NCBI GenBank assembly: GCA_020698575.1
Contig: CM036245.1
Coordinates: 12,099,979 to 12,163,978 of the forward strand
Direction: 5' to 3'
DNA length: 64,000 nt
DNA from: Bostrychus sinensis
Taxonomy: Eukaryota > Chordata > Actinopteri > Gobiiformes > Eleotridae
Position 1 is the first letter of the stretch. Each line of letters begins with the position of its first letter. Positions 55,201 through 64,000 of this stretch are shown here, in pieces. Below the pieces are notes generated by a model. That model made no database searches. It worked only from the letters and a program-made list of their open reading frames with translations, and was not told the origin of the DNA. The translations under genes were made by a program, and so were the position numbers.

Positions 55201-58200
55201 ACTCCTGACTCACTTACAGCTCGTGTTGTGTGATTTTCTTGATGCACTGTCTGTGGGCTGCATTAGTCGTCCATCACCAAGACCGTTAAGCAAGGATTTA
55301 AAAGCAATAGGCTGCAGTATTAAGTCAGTGTGCACCAGAGCATGAGAATACAAAGAACCTATACCTCCCAGCACTTCTCCTTGCATGTGCTGTACAAAAC
55401 CCTGAAGTGTTAGACAGTAATGCCTTTACAGTCTGTTTTCTTTGTATTTAACGATACAGGCCAGAGACATGTCCGTGTTTTAGGCCTTCTTCTTTGATCT
55501 GACTCATGTCTTCCTCTGCTGTTCAGTGGGCCAGTGGGGGAGCCCAGCGCACTGTGGCGTTTACTGCAGCTGTCAGCAACACTGAGGCTCAGAAACACAC
55601 AGATGCAGCCTGTATGAATATTTTAAACAGGGCCAAATGTTGTCAAGGGAAGTGACTAAGTCGTGTCTGTTTTTAAAGGAGCAATCTGTCACAGTCTTTT
55701 GGGGACATTTTGGTTGTGCTGTTGTTTGATTTCATTGTGAATCAACACAATATGTCGCAAAATTATCAGTATCGCAATATCAGCAAATGTGATATCCGTA
55801 TTGCAAGAATCTAAATATATTGCAATAACTCTATGGTCTTCCACCTGACAGAGATTTTCTCTCATCTTCCTACCAGAGAATCCATCCATTCTTCCATCTT
55901 CTTCTGTTTTATCCGGGGCTGGGTCGCGGGGGCAGCAGTCTTAAGCAGGGATGCCCAGACTTACCTCTCCTCGGACACTTCCTCCAGCTTTCCCGGAGGA
56001 ACCCCAAGGCCTTCCCAGGCCAGCCGAGAGACAAAAGTTCCTCCATCTTGTCCTAGGTCTTTCCCGGAGTCTCCTCCCGGTGGGATATGCCCAGAACACC
56101 TCCCCAGGGAGGCATTCAGGAGGCATCCAGAATAGATGCCCGAGCCACCTCAGCCGGCTGCTACTTTCGATGAGGAGGAGCAGCTTCTCTACTCTGAGCC
56201 CCTCCTGAGTGACAAAGCTCCTCACACTATTTATAAGGGAGAAGAGAGGGGCTAAGCCAGAAAATGTGTTGACTAAATAAAAATGTTTAAAAGGTCTACT
56301 TTAGTGGTAATTTCTTTAATTTAGTCACAATTTAACCTTGTTTTATTGCTGGTTTAGACCGTGTTAAGTTGTGATTTTGTCACAGTTTTGACTTGTGATT
56401 ACAGAGACTTACATTTTTGTTTTAGGGGAATTTAACTTACTATGTCAGAAAATGTTAAAGCATCACAGTTATGGGTGTAATACATTTGCAATGATACAAT
56501 ATGTATTGATTAGAATTGTTTTAATACAATTCAAGAACGATATTGGCTAATTTGGATTTGATACGATTCAGCACCTTCATAATCGATTGATAATCAATAC
56601 AGCAACTTTTTGCCAACAATCATAAAAGTTTACTCTCAAATGTAGCATGGCCAGATGGTCGCGGCCAGCAGACAAAGAGCAAAGAAAAGTTGAATAACAT
56701 TTTGTATAATTAAAAACACAAAAATTACATTAAAAAAGCCGTATCTGATTTTATTTTAACATCCGAATTTCTAATATCGATATTTTCGATATTATTGACC
56801 GATATTCCATGTATATCGATATACACTTCCTAGAAAATTATACAATTCAATACAAGGTAATGTGTATTGATATAGTATTGTAGGGAAAAAACGATACATC
56901 AATATAGTTGTTACTGTATCGTTACACCCTAATCACAATAAAATTATCGCAATTTTCAACAGAGTTATTGAATATCATATATAGAAGCAAAGGGGCAAGA
57001 CCTAACCTAACATACTGAGCTAACAGACATTAATTTTGGTATATAGGACTATTGCATCATCTGCATTTTGTAAGTTTCTGTTAGTTGCCTACTTCTGTTT
57101 TTGCAGGACATTTATTGGCAAAGCAAAGTCCCCATACAGCCCAAGGCTGTATGAATTAAAGACAGAAACAACATAAAGATTCCCAGAGGATGAATGTCAG
57201 GACTGAGCCAGATTATCCGAGCTCTGATCTGGGAGTGGCTCTCTGTGGCACCAAAGGATTATGACGCCTCGCTGATTTAGGTTCCCCCTTTGCTTGCGTT
57301 GGGACCCTTCGGCAAAGCACTTGTTTATGTGTTCATTGCTGGTATTTTGTTGCTTTGTTGAGTTTGACAGGACAAGGTCACAACTGAACTTCATCATGAT
57401 ACAGTGCCTTGTGTGGTTTGACTTGAGTTGCTGCTGGCACGGTGGCAAAGTGGTTAGAGCCCTTCCAGCCATAAGGTCCTAGGTTTGATTCCTGGACTGA
57501 GATAGGCCTTTCTATGTGGAGTTTGCATGGTCTCGTCATGCTCGGATGGGTTTTCCCTGGGTACTCTGGTTTCTCCCGTGATTCTAAAATAGAGGTTCTC
57601 AAACTGTGGTACAGTCAAGGGTGTAACATCAGGCAGTGCAGCGGCTCTGGGGCCCATTGAGTGTCCTAAAATGGTGCGTTATGCTCAGTCTGGGTAAAAC
57701 ACAGCAGGCATGATTCAATTTAAAAACAAGCTTTTCTTGTCATAATAAGATATTAAAAATGTGTGATATAAATAAATAAAATATTCTTTAAAAGTGCCGT
57801 TTTTGTAACTAGAAGTATCATATATGGGTGTATAGACTTCCTGAATGTGATTCATAATTTTAGGCCCATTCTGGAAACCTGCACTGGGGCTCCTCATTAC
57901 CACCTTATGCCAGTGGGTACAGTTACCATTGGTAGAACTCAGGCTTCTTCTGGTGGTACTTAAAAGTCTTTTGTTCGTTCCTTTTTTTTCCCTGTTTTTG
58001 TTATTTTCTGCTTTTGTTGGCATTTAGATTTGAAGTTTAGACCACAGCTTAGTCATGGCTGGGGCATAGTTTAGTCCTGGTTTTGGCCGGGTTTATCCTG
58101 CTTTAGACCTGGTTTTGTTTAGTAATGCATTTTATGTGTAAATCTCTATTCTGTCTCTTGGTTAGTCCTAATTAGGGCTGATTTAGTCAAAGAAAGTACT

Positions 58201-61200
58201 TGGAAATCTATCATATTTTCTGTGGTGGTACTTGGAGTGAAAATTTTGAAAACCACCGAGTCCTTAAACATTCAGAATATAAGCTAATCCTCCAGCTAGG
58301 TACTTGTACTCCTGGCTCAAGGGTCCCAGGTGCTGTTCAGGAGACCAAATTTCCCTACTGAGACAATAAAGTCTACCTTACCTTACCTTACCTTACCTTA
58401 CCTAACCCAACCTAATGACTTTACTGAAAGAAAAAAGAAACACACTATCACTCTTATTGTCTTCCGATCTCCCTGACACACACTGTACTGTCTGCATGTA
58501 TTTGTGAATCTGAAACCACTATCAAACTGCTCAGTCAGCCAAGTGTGGTGACCCCTATTAGGTGACAGTGCTCAGTCTGTTGACGACAGTGCTGCTTCCC
58601 ACGTGAGGAACAGGTAACCCTATAAAAAGAGCCTGTGAACAAAGGGTGGTGTCAACACACGATACTCCCGCTGCGGGCCGGCTTTTTAGAGCGGACGTGT
58701 GTGATGGAGAAGGGGAGGGGCTGCCTTTTGTCTGCCACACGGTTCTCCTAATGCACAGTCATGTTTGTTTTACATTTATTCTGTATGTGTATAATTGGTA
58801 GGGAAGCGCCAATAAATTGGATAAATATTTTGGGAAAGTTTATTTCACTAGTTCAATTTAAAGTGAAACTCATACATAATATATTATATGAATTATACAT
58901 CCAGTACACACAGTAAAATATTTCACTAAACATTTATTTGTCATTGTGGTGTTTATTAAGGATGGTTTTGCATATTTATGTACACCAGATGCCCTTCCTG
59001 ACACAACCCACTCCATTTATTGGGGCTGGCACAATAAGGACATTGGCTTGTGAAACCCTATGGCTGGATAATTATGACTTATTATATTAGAATATTTTTA
59101 TCTTTTAGCTACTTCCATGCAGTGATGGCACAGCAAATCAATTGCATGGGGATCTGGCAAGTTTTTATACCAGATGCCCTTCTTGTCGCAATCAGCCACA
59201 CACTCTGACTGTGAGAAGGCAATGTAGGTGAAGTTTCTTACCCAAGGACACAATGACTGTATGCACTGGGTCAAATTATTATTTTGTTATTATACTATTT
59301 GGTGCAGCAGTGGCACAGGAGGTAGAGTGGACAAGAACCAGAAGGTTTTTGTGTCCTTGGGCAAGACACTTCACTGACCTTGCCTGTGTAAATGTTTGGT
59401 GTTTGGTAATGGTTGAAATGTTTCACTGTGTGTATTAAATCTATATAAAATTCACTTTTCAATTTAACTACAGAAATCATTTAACTTACATATTATTGCT
59501 ATGATTTTGGACCTATGTTTCTTATGGTCAGATGTGTAGTGCTGGTTTAAGAAAGTGGTTGCTTGTTGCTGTATCCTGAGAGGTGTCTGCTCTGTTCCCT
59601 GAACAAACTATTAGTTCACTAATTAGACCTCAGGCTCATTTAACAAGCAGCGCAAGTGAATGTAACATGCACAAAAGGTAGCATTACACTTCACTGAACA
59701 AAGGTAAAAAGACATTTGCATATGTTTCATTCACTGAGAATCTACTATTTAAGCATCAAATCTACTTCACAGATGTTTTTTTATAACCTGTTCAACCTCA
59801 CTAGAAATCCACTTAACAGTGTTGTGAAGGATTTATGGCCTCCTTCTCATCGACATATAAAGGTTTATAGCACAGACTTATTTGAGCTTAAATCACTCTT
59901 TAGGTATGAAATGTGTACAGAGAGAAAAGGAGGCATCTTTTCTTTTAATGGTCTAAATTAAAGCTGCACAATACGGTATATTGTAAATAAACAAATTGTC
60001 TGGGTCTTTAGTAAGTTTAGATTTTGCCTCAGTTTTGACCAGTGAGTCCAGAGCCATTTATCATTTGTCATAAATTAAAAGATAATTGTAATACGGTAAT
60101 AACTTGCTTTTCTAATATTATGCAGCCCTAGTTTATATACTTGGCTATAATTTTGCACATCATCAGCTAAAAAGTGGCACTGTATCTGTTTATGCGCACA
60201 ACTTGCCTTCGTTGGTGTGCAGCTTGTGACTCACTGAAGAAAACATTTATTAAAAATACATAGTTTCTCCAGCCTTGAAGTACAAAGATGTGGTTGAAGT
60301 TCTTTGAAGGCAGGAGTCCCTTTGCTGTCTGGGTTTTCCCTTGAGTCACAGTGATGTACTCTGTGAAGACGGTGCCGCCTGCTGAGCTGCTGTACTACTT
60401 CTCTCCTAACGTGAACTTTTTTCTCTCTTTTTGTCTCAGGTGAATGTTGACGACACCATTGAAATGTTACCGAAATCAAGACGAGCTCTAACCATACAGG
60501 AGATTGCTGCATTAGCGCGGTCTTCTCTGCACGGTAAGCACTTTACAAACCAGACAAGACACTCAAATGAAGTATTCACACAAATAACTGATGCTCTTCT
60601 GATTTTATTAGTGAGAAAGAGTTTAAAGTTCAAAGCACAGGAAAGTGAGATGGTTCTGCTGCTGAGGTGGTGATGGGGTGGAGGAGAGTGAGGTGGTTCT
60701 GCTGCTGAGGTGGTGATGGGGTGGAGGAGAGTGAGGTGGTTCTGCTATTGAGGTGGTGATAGAGCATAGGAAAGTGTGATATTCTGCTGCTGAGGTGGGG
60801 ATGGAGGAAATTGAGATGGTTCTGCCGCTAAGGTGGTGATAGAAAGGAGGAGAGTGAGATGTTTTGCTGCTGAGGTGGTGATGGAAGAGAGTGAGGTGGT
60901 TGTGCCGCTGAGATGGTGATGGGACAGATGAGTGTGAGATAGTTCTGCTGCTGAGGTGGTGATGGGACAGATGAGTGTGAGATAGTTCTGCTGCTGAGGT
61001 GGTGATGGGACAGAGGTGAGTGAGATAGTTCTGCTGCTGAGGTGGAGATGGGACAGATGAGTGTGAGATAGTTCTGCTGCTGAGGTGGTGATGGGACAGA
61101 TGAGTGTGAGATAGTTCTGCTGCTGAGGTGGTGATGGGACAGATGAGTGTGAGATAGTTCTGCTGCTGAGGTGGTGATGGGACGGTGGAGAGTGAGATAG

Positions 61201-62291
61201 TTCTGCTGCTGAGGTGGTGATGGGATGGTGGAGAGTGAGATAGTTCTGCTGCTGAGGTGGTGATGGGACAGAGGAGAGTGAAATAGTTCTGCTGCTGAAG
61301 CGGTGATGGGACATAGGAGAGTGAGATAGTTCTGCTGCTGAAGTGGTGATGGGACAGAGGAGTGTTAGATGTTCTGTTGCTGAGGTGGTGATGGAAGAGA
61401 GTGAAGTGGTTGTGCCGCTGAGATGGTGATGGGACAGAAGAGAGTGAGATATTTCTGCTGCTGAGGTGGTGATGGGCCAGAGGCGAGTGCATGGTTCAGC
61501 TGCTAAAGTGGTGATAGAGAAGAGTGAAAGTTTTCTGCTGCTGAGGTGGTGATGGGGAAGAAGAGAGAGAGATGATTCTGTTGCTGAGGTGGTGATGGGG
61601 CAGAGGCGAGTAGATGGTTTGGCTGCTAAAGTTGTGATACAGGAGAGTGAGATTATTCTGCTGCTGAGGTGAAGATAGAGGAAATTGAGAGATGGTTCTG
61701 CTACTGAGGTGGTGATGGAGTGGAGGAGTGTGAGATGTTCTGTTGCTGAAGTGGTAATAGAGAAGAATGAGAATGTTTTTGCTGCTGAAGTGGTGATGGG
61801 GAAAAAGAGAGTGAGATAGTTCTGCTGCTGAAGTGGTGATGGGGAAGAGGAGAGTGTGGTGATGATGCTTAAATGTGAAAAAAGAGCTGAATGAGGGAAG
61901 AAACAGAACGCTTTAACTTTAGACAGCTGAGTGATAATTGTCTGAGAGGTTGAGGAAGGAGAATGAGATTGGCTGAGAAGGGGAGTCAGCTGACAGGAAG
62001 TAGAGTGGCAGGTGATGGAAAAAAAACAAACTTCTTAATGTTATCTAACACTGCATGCTAAGGTGCACATACTCATGTTGCTTTGTTGTTGTTGTTGTTG
62101 TTGTTGTCCAGGCATTTCCCAGGTAGTAAAGGACCATGTGACCAAGCCCACGGCGATGGCTCAAGGCCGAGTGGCTCATCTGATTGAGTGGAAAGGCTGG
62201 TGCAAGCCCATGGAGACTCCCGCCCTGGAATCAGATTTCAACTCCTACTCCGACCTGACGGAGGGGGAACAGGAGGCGCGCTTTGCAGCCG
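43205..62291 (+). CDS. fam131a: FAM131A-like protein, 3' partial (4 exons seen)
   Basis: Exons 43205-43235, 49724-49863, 60440-60533 and 62112-62291 join in phase into 148 codons that continue past the right edge. The N-terminus MGCISSKAPV has Gly2 and Cys3, the pattern for N-myristoylation and palmitoylation, so membrane attachment is inferred. Then come VAVDGALRVDW, the FAM131 hallmark MLPKSRRALTIQEIAALARS, and ISQVVKDHVTKPTAMAQGRV with AHLIEWKGW and YSDLTEGEQEARFAAG. These match human FAM131A almost word for word; FAM131B has LPKLKRNS instead and differs later. The biochemical function of the family is not established, and family members are known mainly from brain. The next expected block (a FAIAEAKLRAWSS-like segment) was not found in the remaining 1.7 kb, so the gene runs off the window. 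Confidence 0.93.
43681..43716 (+). CDS. fam131a: Candidate alternative first exon of fam131a
   Basis: ATG with a near-ideal context (gccgccacgATGG) opens 12 codons (MVLTLLTQFSCK) that end at a gtagga donor at 43717 in phase 0. That phase fits exon 3 (60440) but not exon 2, so it could make an isoform lacking the MGC membrane signal. No transcript evidence is available. Confidence 0.35.
43720..45775. other. fam131a intron 1, first part: no further gene seen
   Basis: The region near 43860-44130 stays CpG-rich, as expected next to a promoter, and has open frames without recognisable similarity. A (gca)n run lies at 44438-44452. A SINE-like body fragment is at about 45045-45365 (tcatacaggcagggtgggtg, gaagtttcttgtacaaagac). 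Confidence 0.4.
45235..45365 (-). mobile_element. tRNA-like SINE fragment, reversed
   Basis: On the minus strand a gaggcgggaggagcactaac head is followed by a body resembling ttgtacaagaaacttcaccc. It matches copies at 20990-21130 and 59185-59410. Confidence 0.45.
45778..46296. mobile_element. hAT-like element, reversed, with 11-bp-type array
   Basis: Begins caatggttctcagacttttc and ends ccaattgtgaaccacta. Inside are aatatttggctttct, then degenerate aggactaa and ggtctaa units, then agtaccactagaaacagcct, mirroring the left end of 46739-47405. Confidence 0.7.
46739..47405. mobile_element. hAT-like element with 11-bp-type array
   Basis: Begins ttgtggttcttaaactgtgg, then gtggcacgcaggctgtttct. The array of tttagtcct-type units is highly diverged (46855-47340). 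It ends gaaaagttgtaagaaccactg, complementary to the start. Confidence 0.75.
47649..48404. mobile_element. hAT element with perfect 8-bp target duplication, nested cargo
   Basis: Starts atagggctgggcaac and ends ttgtccagccctat. Both sides carry an identical gttgccat (47641-47648 and 48405-48412). Inside are a copy of the ttttaccgtaaa MITE (47690-47985), an (attc)n run near 48180-48203 and a reversed SINE-like body, so later elements landed in it. Confidence 0.8.
47690..47985. mobile_element. Inverted-repeat MITE (ttttaccgtaaa family), nested
   Basis: The stretch ctggcagccgtggttgccag on the left is mirrored by ctggcaaccacagctgccag on the right. It is homologous to 17430-17700. Confidence 0.65.
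48410..49250. other. fam131a intron 1: no feature recognised
   Basis: Ordinary AT-rich intron sequence without a clear repeat boundary or coding signal. Confidence 0.4.
49255..49622. mobile_element. TIR element (ccaggcaaaacattatgacc family)
   Basis: The left end, accaggcaaaacattatgac, is complementary to the right end, gtcataatgttatgcctgat. It is homologous to ends at 24184, 25376 and 62357-62528 and lies 100 bases before fam131a exon 2. Probably a Tc1/mariner-like non-autonomous element. Confidence 0.6.
49724..49863 (+). CDS. fam131a: fam131a exon 2: VAVDGALRVDW...ILDFSK
   Basis: Acceptor ctcccgacag ends at 49723; the donor aag|gtgccc at 49864 is weak but the phase fits both neighbours. 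It contains a Leu/Arg-rich segment TSLARRLILTAPLGIL. Confidence 0.88.
50708..51699. mobile_element. TIR element 'actataagtcgca' carrying a 75-bp satellite
   Basis: Starts actgtattttccagactata and ends tatagtccagaaaatacagt. The internal motif ataagtcgca is repeated near both ends (50726, 51624, 51642). This is a widespread teleost DNA repeat. Its centre has been replaced or expanded by the array at 50849-51373. Confidence 0.75.
50849..51373. repeat. 75-bp tandem repeat, 7 units plus a degenerate eighth
   Basis: Units start agttattcag at 50849, 50924, 50999, 51074, 51149, 51224 and 51299. They differ at only a few positions, such as ctgaatagg/ctaaatagg and taacg/taatg. A diverged unit follows from 51374 to about 51435. 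Units 5 and 7 share the same variants, suggesting a 150-bp block duplication. Confidence 0.95.
52440..52544. repeat. Fragment of the 11-bp array hAT-like family
   Basis: The text tctggtactcaggagttcat, then ctgatttagt and ctggtttaga units, truncated on the right by the Tc1-like element. Confidence 0.45.
52545..53080 (+). mobile_element. Tc1-like element with transposase remnant
   Basis: TIRs tatacactatattgccaaaa and ttttggcaatatactgtata enclose about 535 bp. Broken frames near 52690-52830 give QHDCAPVH, then LDWPAQSPDLN, the DDE-domain blocks of Tc1 transposases. The N-terminal half is deleted. Confidence 0.85.
53762..54012. mobile_element. Short hAT-like element ending gcccagcccta
   Basis: Begins ttagggaagaacgatattac and ends aaattgcccagcccta, the end also seen at 48404. 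The interior is AT-rich. Confidence 0.5.
54425..54580 (-). mobile_element. tRNA-like SINE fragment, reversed
   Basis: On the minus strand, a gtggtgaatggctttaatac segment replaces the tRNA-like head. The text gggatcttctagttcagggt and tatctcacaatgttaaa matches 38935-39020 and 40258-40335. Confidence 0.45.
54845..55020. repeat. Start of an 'agggctgcacaatacatcgc' repeat
   Basis: The left end resembles 59965 onward; tttagtcctgg units appear at 54978-55010. A possible right part lies near 55740-55850 (atatcagcaaatgtgatatc, attgcaataactc). Confidence 0.4.
55870..56225 (-). mobile_element. LINE 3' end, minus strand
   Basis: Reverse complement of the 25640-26065 family: cctcctgaatgcctccctgg, ttccaggc-type and gggcatccctgcttaagact blocks, with the (ggat)-type tail at the low-coordinate end. 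Read in reverse it encodes RLRWLGHLFWMPPECLPGEV, a diverged LINE C-terminus. Confidence 0.7.
56470..56935. mobile_element. Repeat family 'gtaacgatacag', copy 2 (reversed)
   Basis: Ends agttgttactgtatcgttac, the reverse of the start of 28300-28765. It shares gccagcagacaaagagcaaa with the reverse of that copy. Confidence 0.65.
57430..57600 (+). mobile_element. tRNA-derived SINE-like element
   Basis: Pol III A-box tggcaaagtgg lies at about 57443-57453 and B-box ggtttgattcc at 57482-57492, followed by the body tctatgtggagtttgcatgg and tgggttttccctgggtactc. The 3' part is truncated. Confidence 0.65.
57594..58260. mobile_element. hAT-like element of the ggttctcaaac family
   Basis: Begins gaggttctcaaactgtggta and ends gaaaattttgaaaaccaccg. 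Inside are a foreign segment (57610-57950) and a short run of tttagtcctgg-type units (58045-58175). Confidence 0.6.
58300..58415 (+). mobile_element. LINE-type 3' tail with (cctta)n
   Basis: The text aggagaccaaatttccctac then gagacaataaagtct is a typical LINE 3' terminus, followed by five cctta units. Confidence 0.5.
58975..59195. repeat. Fragments of the 39895-40260 inverted-repeat family
   Basis: The text caccagatgcccttcctgac appears at 58982 and accagatgcccttcttgtcg at 59170, in the same orientation, the second from a different unit. Confidence 0.45.
59185..59410 (+). mobile_element. tRNA-like SINE
   Basis: The stretch gcagtggcacaggaggtaga is an A-box-like head, and the body gtgtccttgggcaagacact with ttcactgaccttgcctgtgt follows. 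A partial reversed head lies at 59190-59260. Confidence 0.5.
59960..60132. mobile_element. Short TIR element (agctgcacaatac / tgcagccct)
   Basis: Begins aagctgcacaatacggtata and ends aatattatgcagccctagt. About 170 bp, no coding capacity; similar ends begin the repeat at 54845. Confidence 0.55.
60440..60533 (+). CDS. fam131a: fam131a exon 3: MLPKSRRALTIQEIAALARSS
   Basis: Acceptor tttgtctcag ends at 60439; donor gtaagc starts at 60534. It begins in phase 0 with VNVDDTIE and carries the most conserved block of FAM131A. Confidence 0.95.
60640..61865. repeat. 43-bp minisatellite in fam131a intron 3, about 28 units
   Basis: The unit is about 43 bp and built on tctgctgctgaggtggtgat followed by gggacagatgagtgtgagat. 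Central units (60900-61300) are nearly identical while the edges are diverged and vary in length. It starts about 100 bases past the exon 3 donor. Long minus-strand His/Ser/Pro-rich frames are array translation. Confidence 0.93.
62080..62107 (+). repeat. (gtt)n microsatellite at the exon 4 acceptor
   Basis: Eight or so gtt units occupy the position of the polypyrimidine tract immediately upstream of the fam131a exon 4 acceptor (62111). Confidence 0.85.
62112..62291 (+). CDS. fam131a: fam131a exon 4: VKDHVTKPTAMAQGRVAHLIEW
   Basis: Acceptor ttgtccag ends at 62111 after a (gtt)n run; donor gtaaga starts at 62292. The 60 codons end with EGEQEARFAAG, phase 1. Confidence 0.95.
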
Positions 62292-62356
62292 GTAAGACTC
62301 AGTGCAGTCCAAGTGTGGTTTATCACTGCTATTATGTAAGACCAGCGTGTACAGAG

Positions 62357-62528
62357 AATATACACCGACCAGGCATAACAGTAACCAACCACATTAACTT
62401 TGAGCACAAAATGTTCACTTCCTGCCAAACATATCCAGCCCAATATCAGGTGCCATGATGAAGAGATAATCTGTGTTATTCACTTCGCCTGTCAGTGGTC
62501 ATAATGTTATGCTTGATTGGTGTATCTA
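62357..62528. mobile_element. Short TIR element (ccaggcataacag / catgcttgattggtg)
   Basis: Begins atacaccgaccaggcataac and ends ataatgttatgcttgattgg. It is a compact copy of the family at 49255-49622. Confidence 0.65.
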
Positions 62529-62739
62529 CTCTAAGCATGGCAGTAAGGCAACATGCATGCCATGGAAGTGAAGTTGTATACACTCAGCAGTCTATCCTTT
62601 TAGTGAGAAAAAATGTGACTTGTTGTGTCTCTTACATTGTGAAACTAAGTGAACTGTACAATATTTATGATATGGGAAATGACCGCACATTCAAAACAGC
62701 ACTTAATACACCACTCGTGCATACAGTATATGTGTAGCA

Positions 62740-63085
62740 GTAGCTCGGTAGGTAGAGCAGGTACTCCAAAGTTCTTCTTCCCCCCCATTTCATACTGTTG
62801 GTGTGTCATTGGTAGGGGTTTTTGCAGTGATATGATACGTATCGATAAGAATTGTTTTGATCTGATTCTAAAACAATGTTGGAACACCTTCATATCGATA
62901 CAGTTGATACACCAAAACTCTTAAAAGTTTACACACAAATCTAGCACCAAGAAGTTGATTATGTCCAGCAGACAGCAGAGAGTGAAGCAAAGTTAAATAT
63001 AACATTTTATTCATTAAAAACATAAAAATTACATCCGGATCTGGTTTTATTTTAACACGCAAACATTCAATCACATTTTACACAG
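62740..63085. repeat. tRNA-like head followed by 'gtaacgatacag' family fragment
   Basis: The text gcagtagctcggtaggtaga at 62738-62757 is tRNA-like. From about 62815, tgatatgatacgtatcgata and gtccagcagacagcagagag match 56470-56935. Confidence 0.45.
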
Positions 63086-64000
63086 AATGGAAACATTTGA
63101 AAAGTGTGCTTAGATGTTATGATTTTGGCAAAGGCTGTAACCCAAGTCCTATGAAGTGCAATGATGTGTCCTTTGTAGTCATTTAGCTCAACACCAAGAT
63201 GACACCAACATAAATTAAACTCTTATATCTTCCTACTGTATATCTTCCATTGCCTCCTGGCCTGTCTCCTGATCACCCTCTCTCCTCTGATCTCTCCTCA
63301 ACATTATCTCTTCTGTTTTGCTGCCTGTTCACTCTTTTTTTACCCTCCCTCCCTGCACTGCAGACTTTCAAGGTTAATTTGCACAGTAAGGTTTTGCTCC
63401 TGGCTACTGCCACCATGACTGAGCACTTTTTTTCTTTGTCCCACCTCTGTTCTCCTTTATTTTTTCTCTCCACGTGACCTCTCCTCTCCTCTGGTGAAGT
63501 GGGTTTTATTGTAGCTGCTTTATGACTAGAAATAAAGTTGAGCTGGGGGTTAACATCCTCTATATATTTTTCCCATTATCAGCATGAGTCCGATCACCCG
63601 CCTTGTCAGGAAGTGTCCAGTTGTGCTGACTGCTTTTAGTGTTTTTGGCAACTGTTGCTGCCAAGCCATACTGGGAGCTGAGTGGCTAAATGGGCAGACT
63701 GAATGTCAGCAAGCAAATAACGTAAAAGTGAATGGTACATTATTTTGTCAATCAACTTAAAAGACTACAAAAGATCAGCTCCTGTTTCCGCAATGGTTTT
63801 GTTTTTACAAAAATTCTGGTGAAGGCAAAAAAACTTGAGATGGTGCCTTGCTGCCATTGTGCGTTTATTGGTTAGACTGGGAGCACACCCACACTGGATA
63901 TTTTTCAGATCTTTGGAAATACTAGGAAATATACTTGAAATGTTTTTATGATGTAATATGGCCTCACTACTTGCCAGCTTGTTTTAGACTCATTTCTTGT
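63086..64000. other. fam131a intron 4, right edge: nothing recognised
   Basis: Pyrimidine-rich but without a convincing exon. The next FAM131A exon is expected further right. Confidence 0.4.

Noticed and set aside
60623..61492. A 289-residue minus-strand frame rich in His, Ser and Pro, with a second overlapping frame
   Set aside because: It is translation of the 43-bp minisatellite, in the antisense direction of a fam131a intron. It has no unique sequence or domain.

Overview
The window is vertebrate nuclear DNA, almost certainly from a teleost fish. Three spliced genes lie on the + strand with GT/AG introns, vertebrate-like proteins and long introns packed with teleost-type repeats: hAT, Tc1/mariner and Harbinger-like DNA transposons, LINE 3' ends and tRNA-derived SINEs. 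I see nothing prokaryotic, viral, rRNA or CRISPR. The species cannot be told from the sequence alone.

Layout. (1) About 700-8400: the 3' nine-tenths of an inositol-tetrakisphosphate 1-kinase gene (itpk1-like). Eight consecutive exons from 2001 to the stop at 8400 join in frame; one more N-terminal exon is likely at 705-751, and the true start is off the left edge or unrecognised. (2) 8401-18134: a probable 3'UTR, then a gene-free stretch filled with transposon remnants, a 637-bp palindromic element and tandem arrays. (3) 18135-35266: a complete 11-exon alkaline phosphatase gene of the intestinal-type branch, 541 codons, with signal peptide, all core metal and catalytic residues and a GPI-type C-terminus. 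Two polyadenylation signals follow. (4) 35630-42840: intergenic, with a mariner remnant, a strong hairpin and an inverted-repeat element. (5) 42850 to the right edge: a TATA/CCAAT promoter and the first four coding exons of a FAM131A gene, whose 3' end lies beyond the window.

The three genes have unrelated roles (soluble inositol phosphate kinase, cell-surface phosphatase, putative membrane-anchored FAM131 protein). Nothing suggests that they act as a unit.

The most unusual aspect is the non-coding DNA. Several unrelated terminal-inverted-repeat elements each carry an internal tandem array: an 11-bp unit in hAT-like elements, a CTA/TAG trinucleotide in another family, a 10-bp unit in a third (about 98 copies inside an alkaline phosphatase intron) and a 75-bp unit in a fourth. 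The first two recur many times in the window in both orientations, so transposition seems to seed new mini- and microsatellites. Most long open frames in these areas are by-products of the arrays, not genes. Exon coordinates were read by eye from splice motifs, reading phase and remembered family sequence; no alignment was run.
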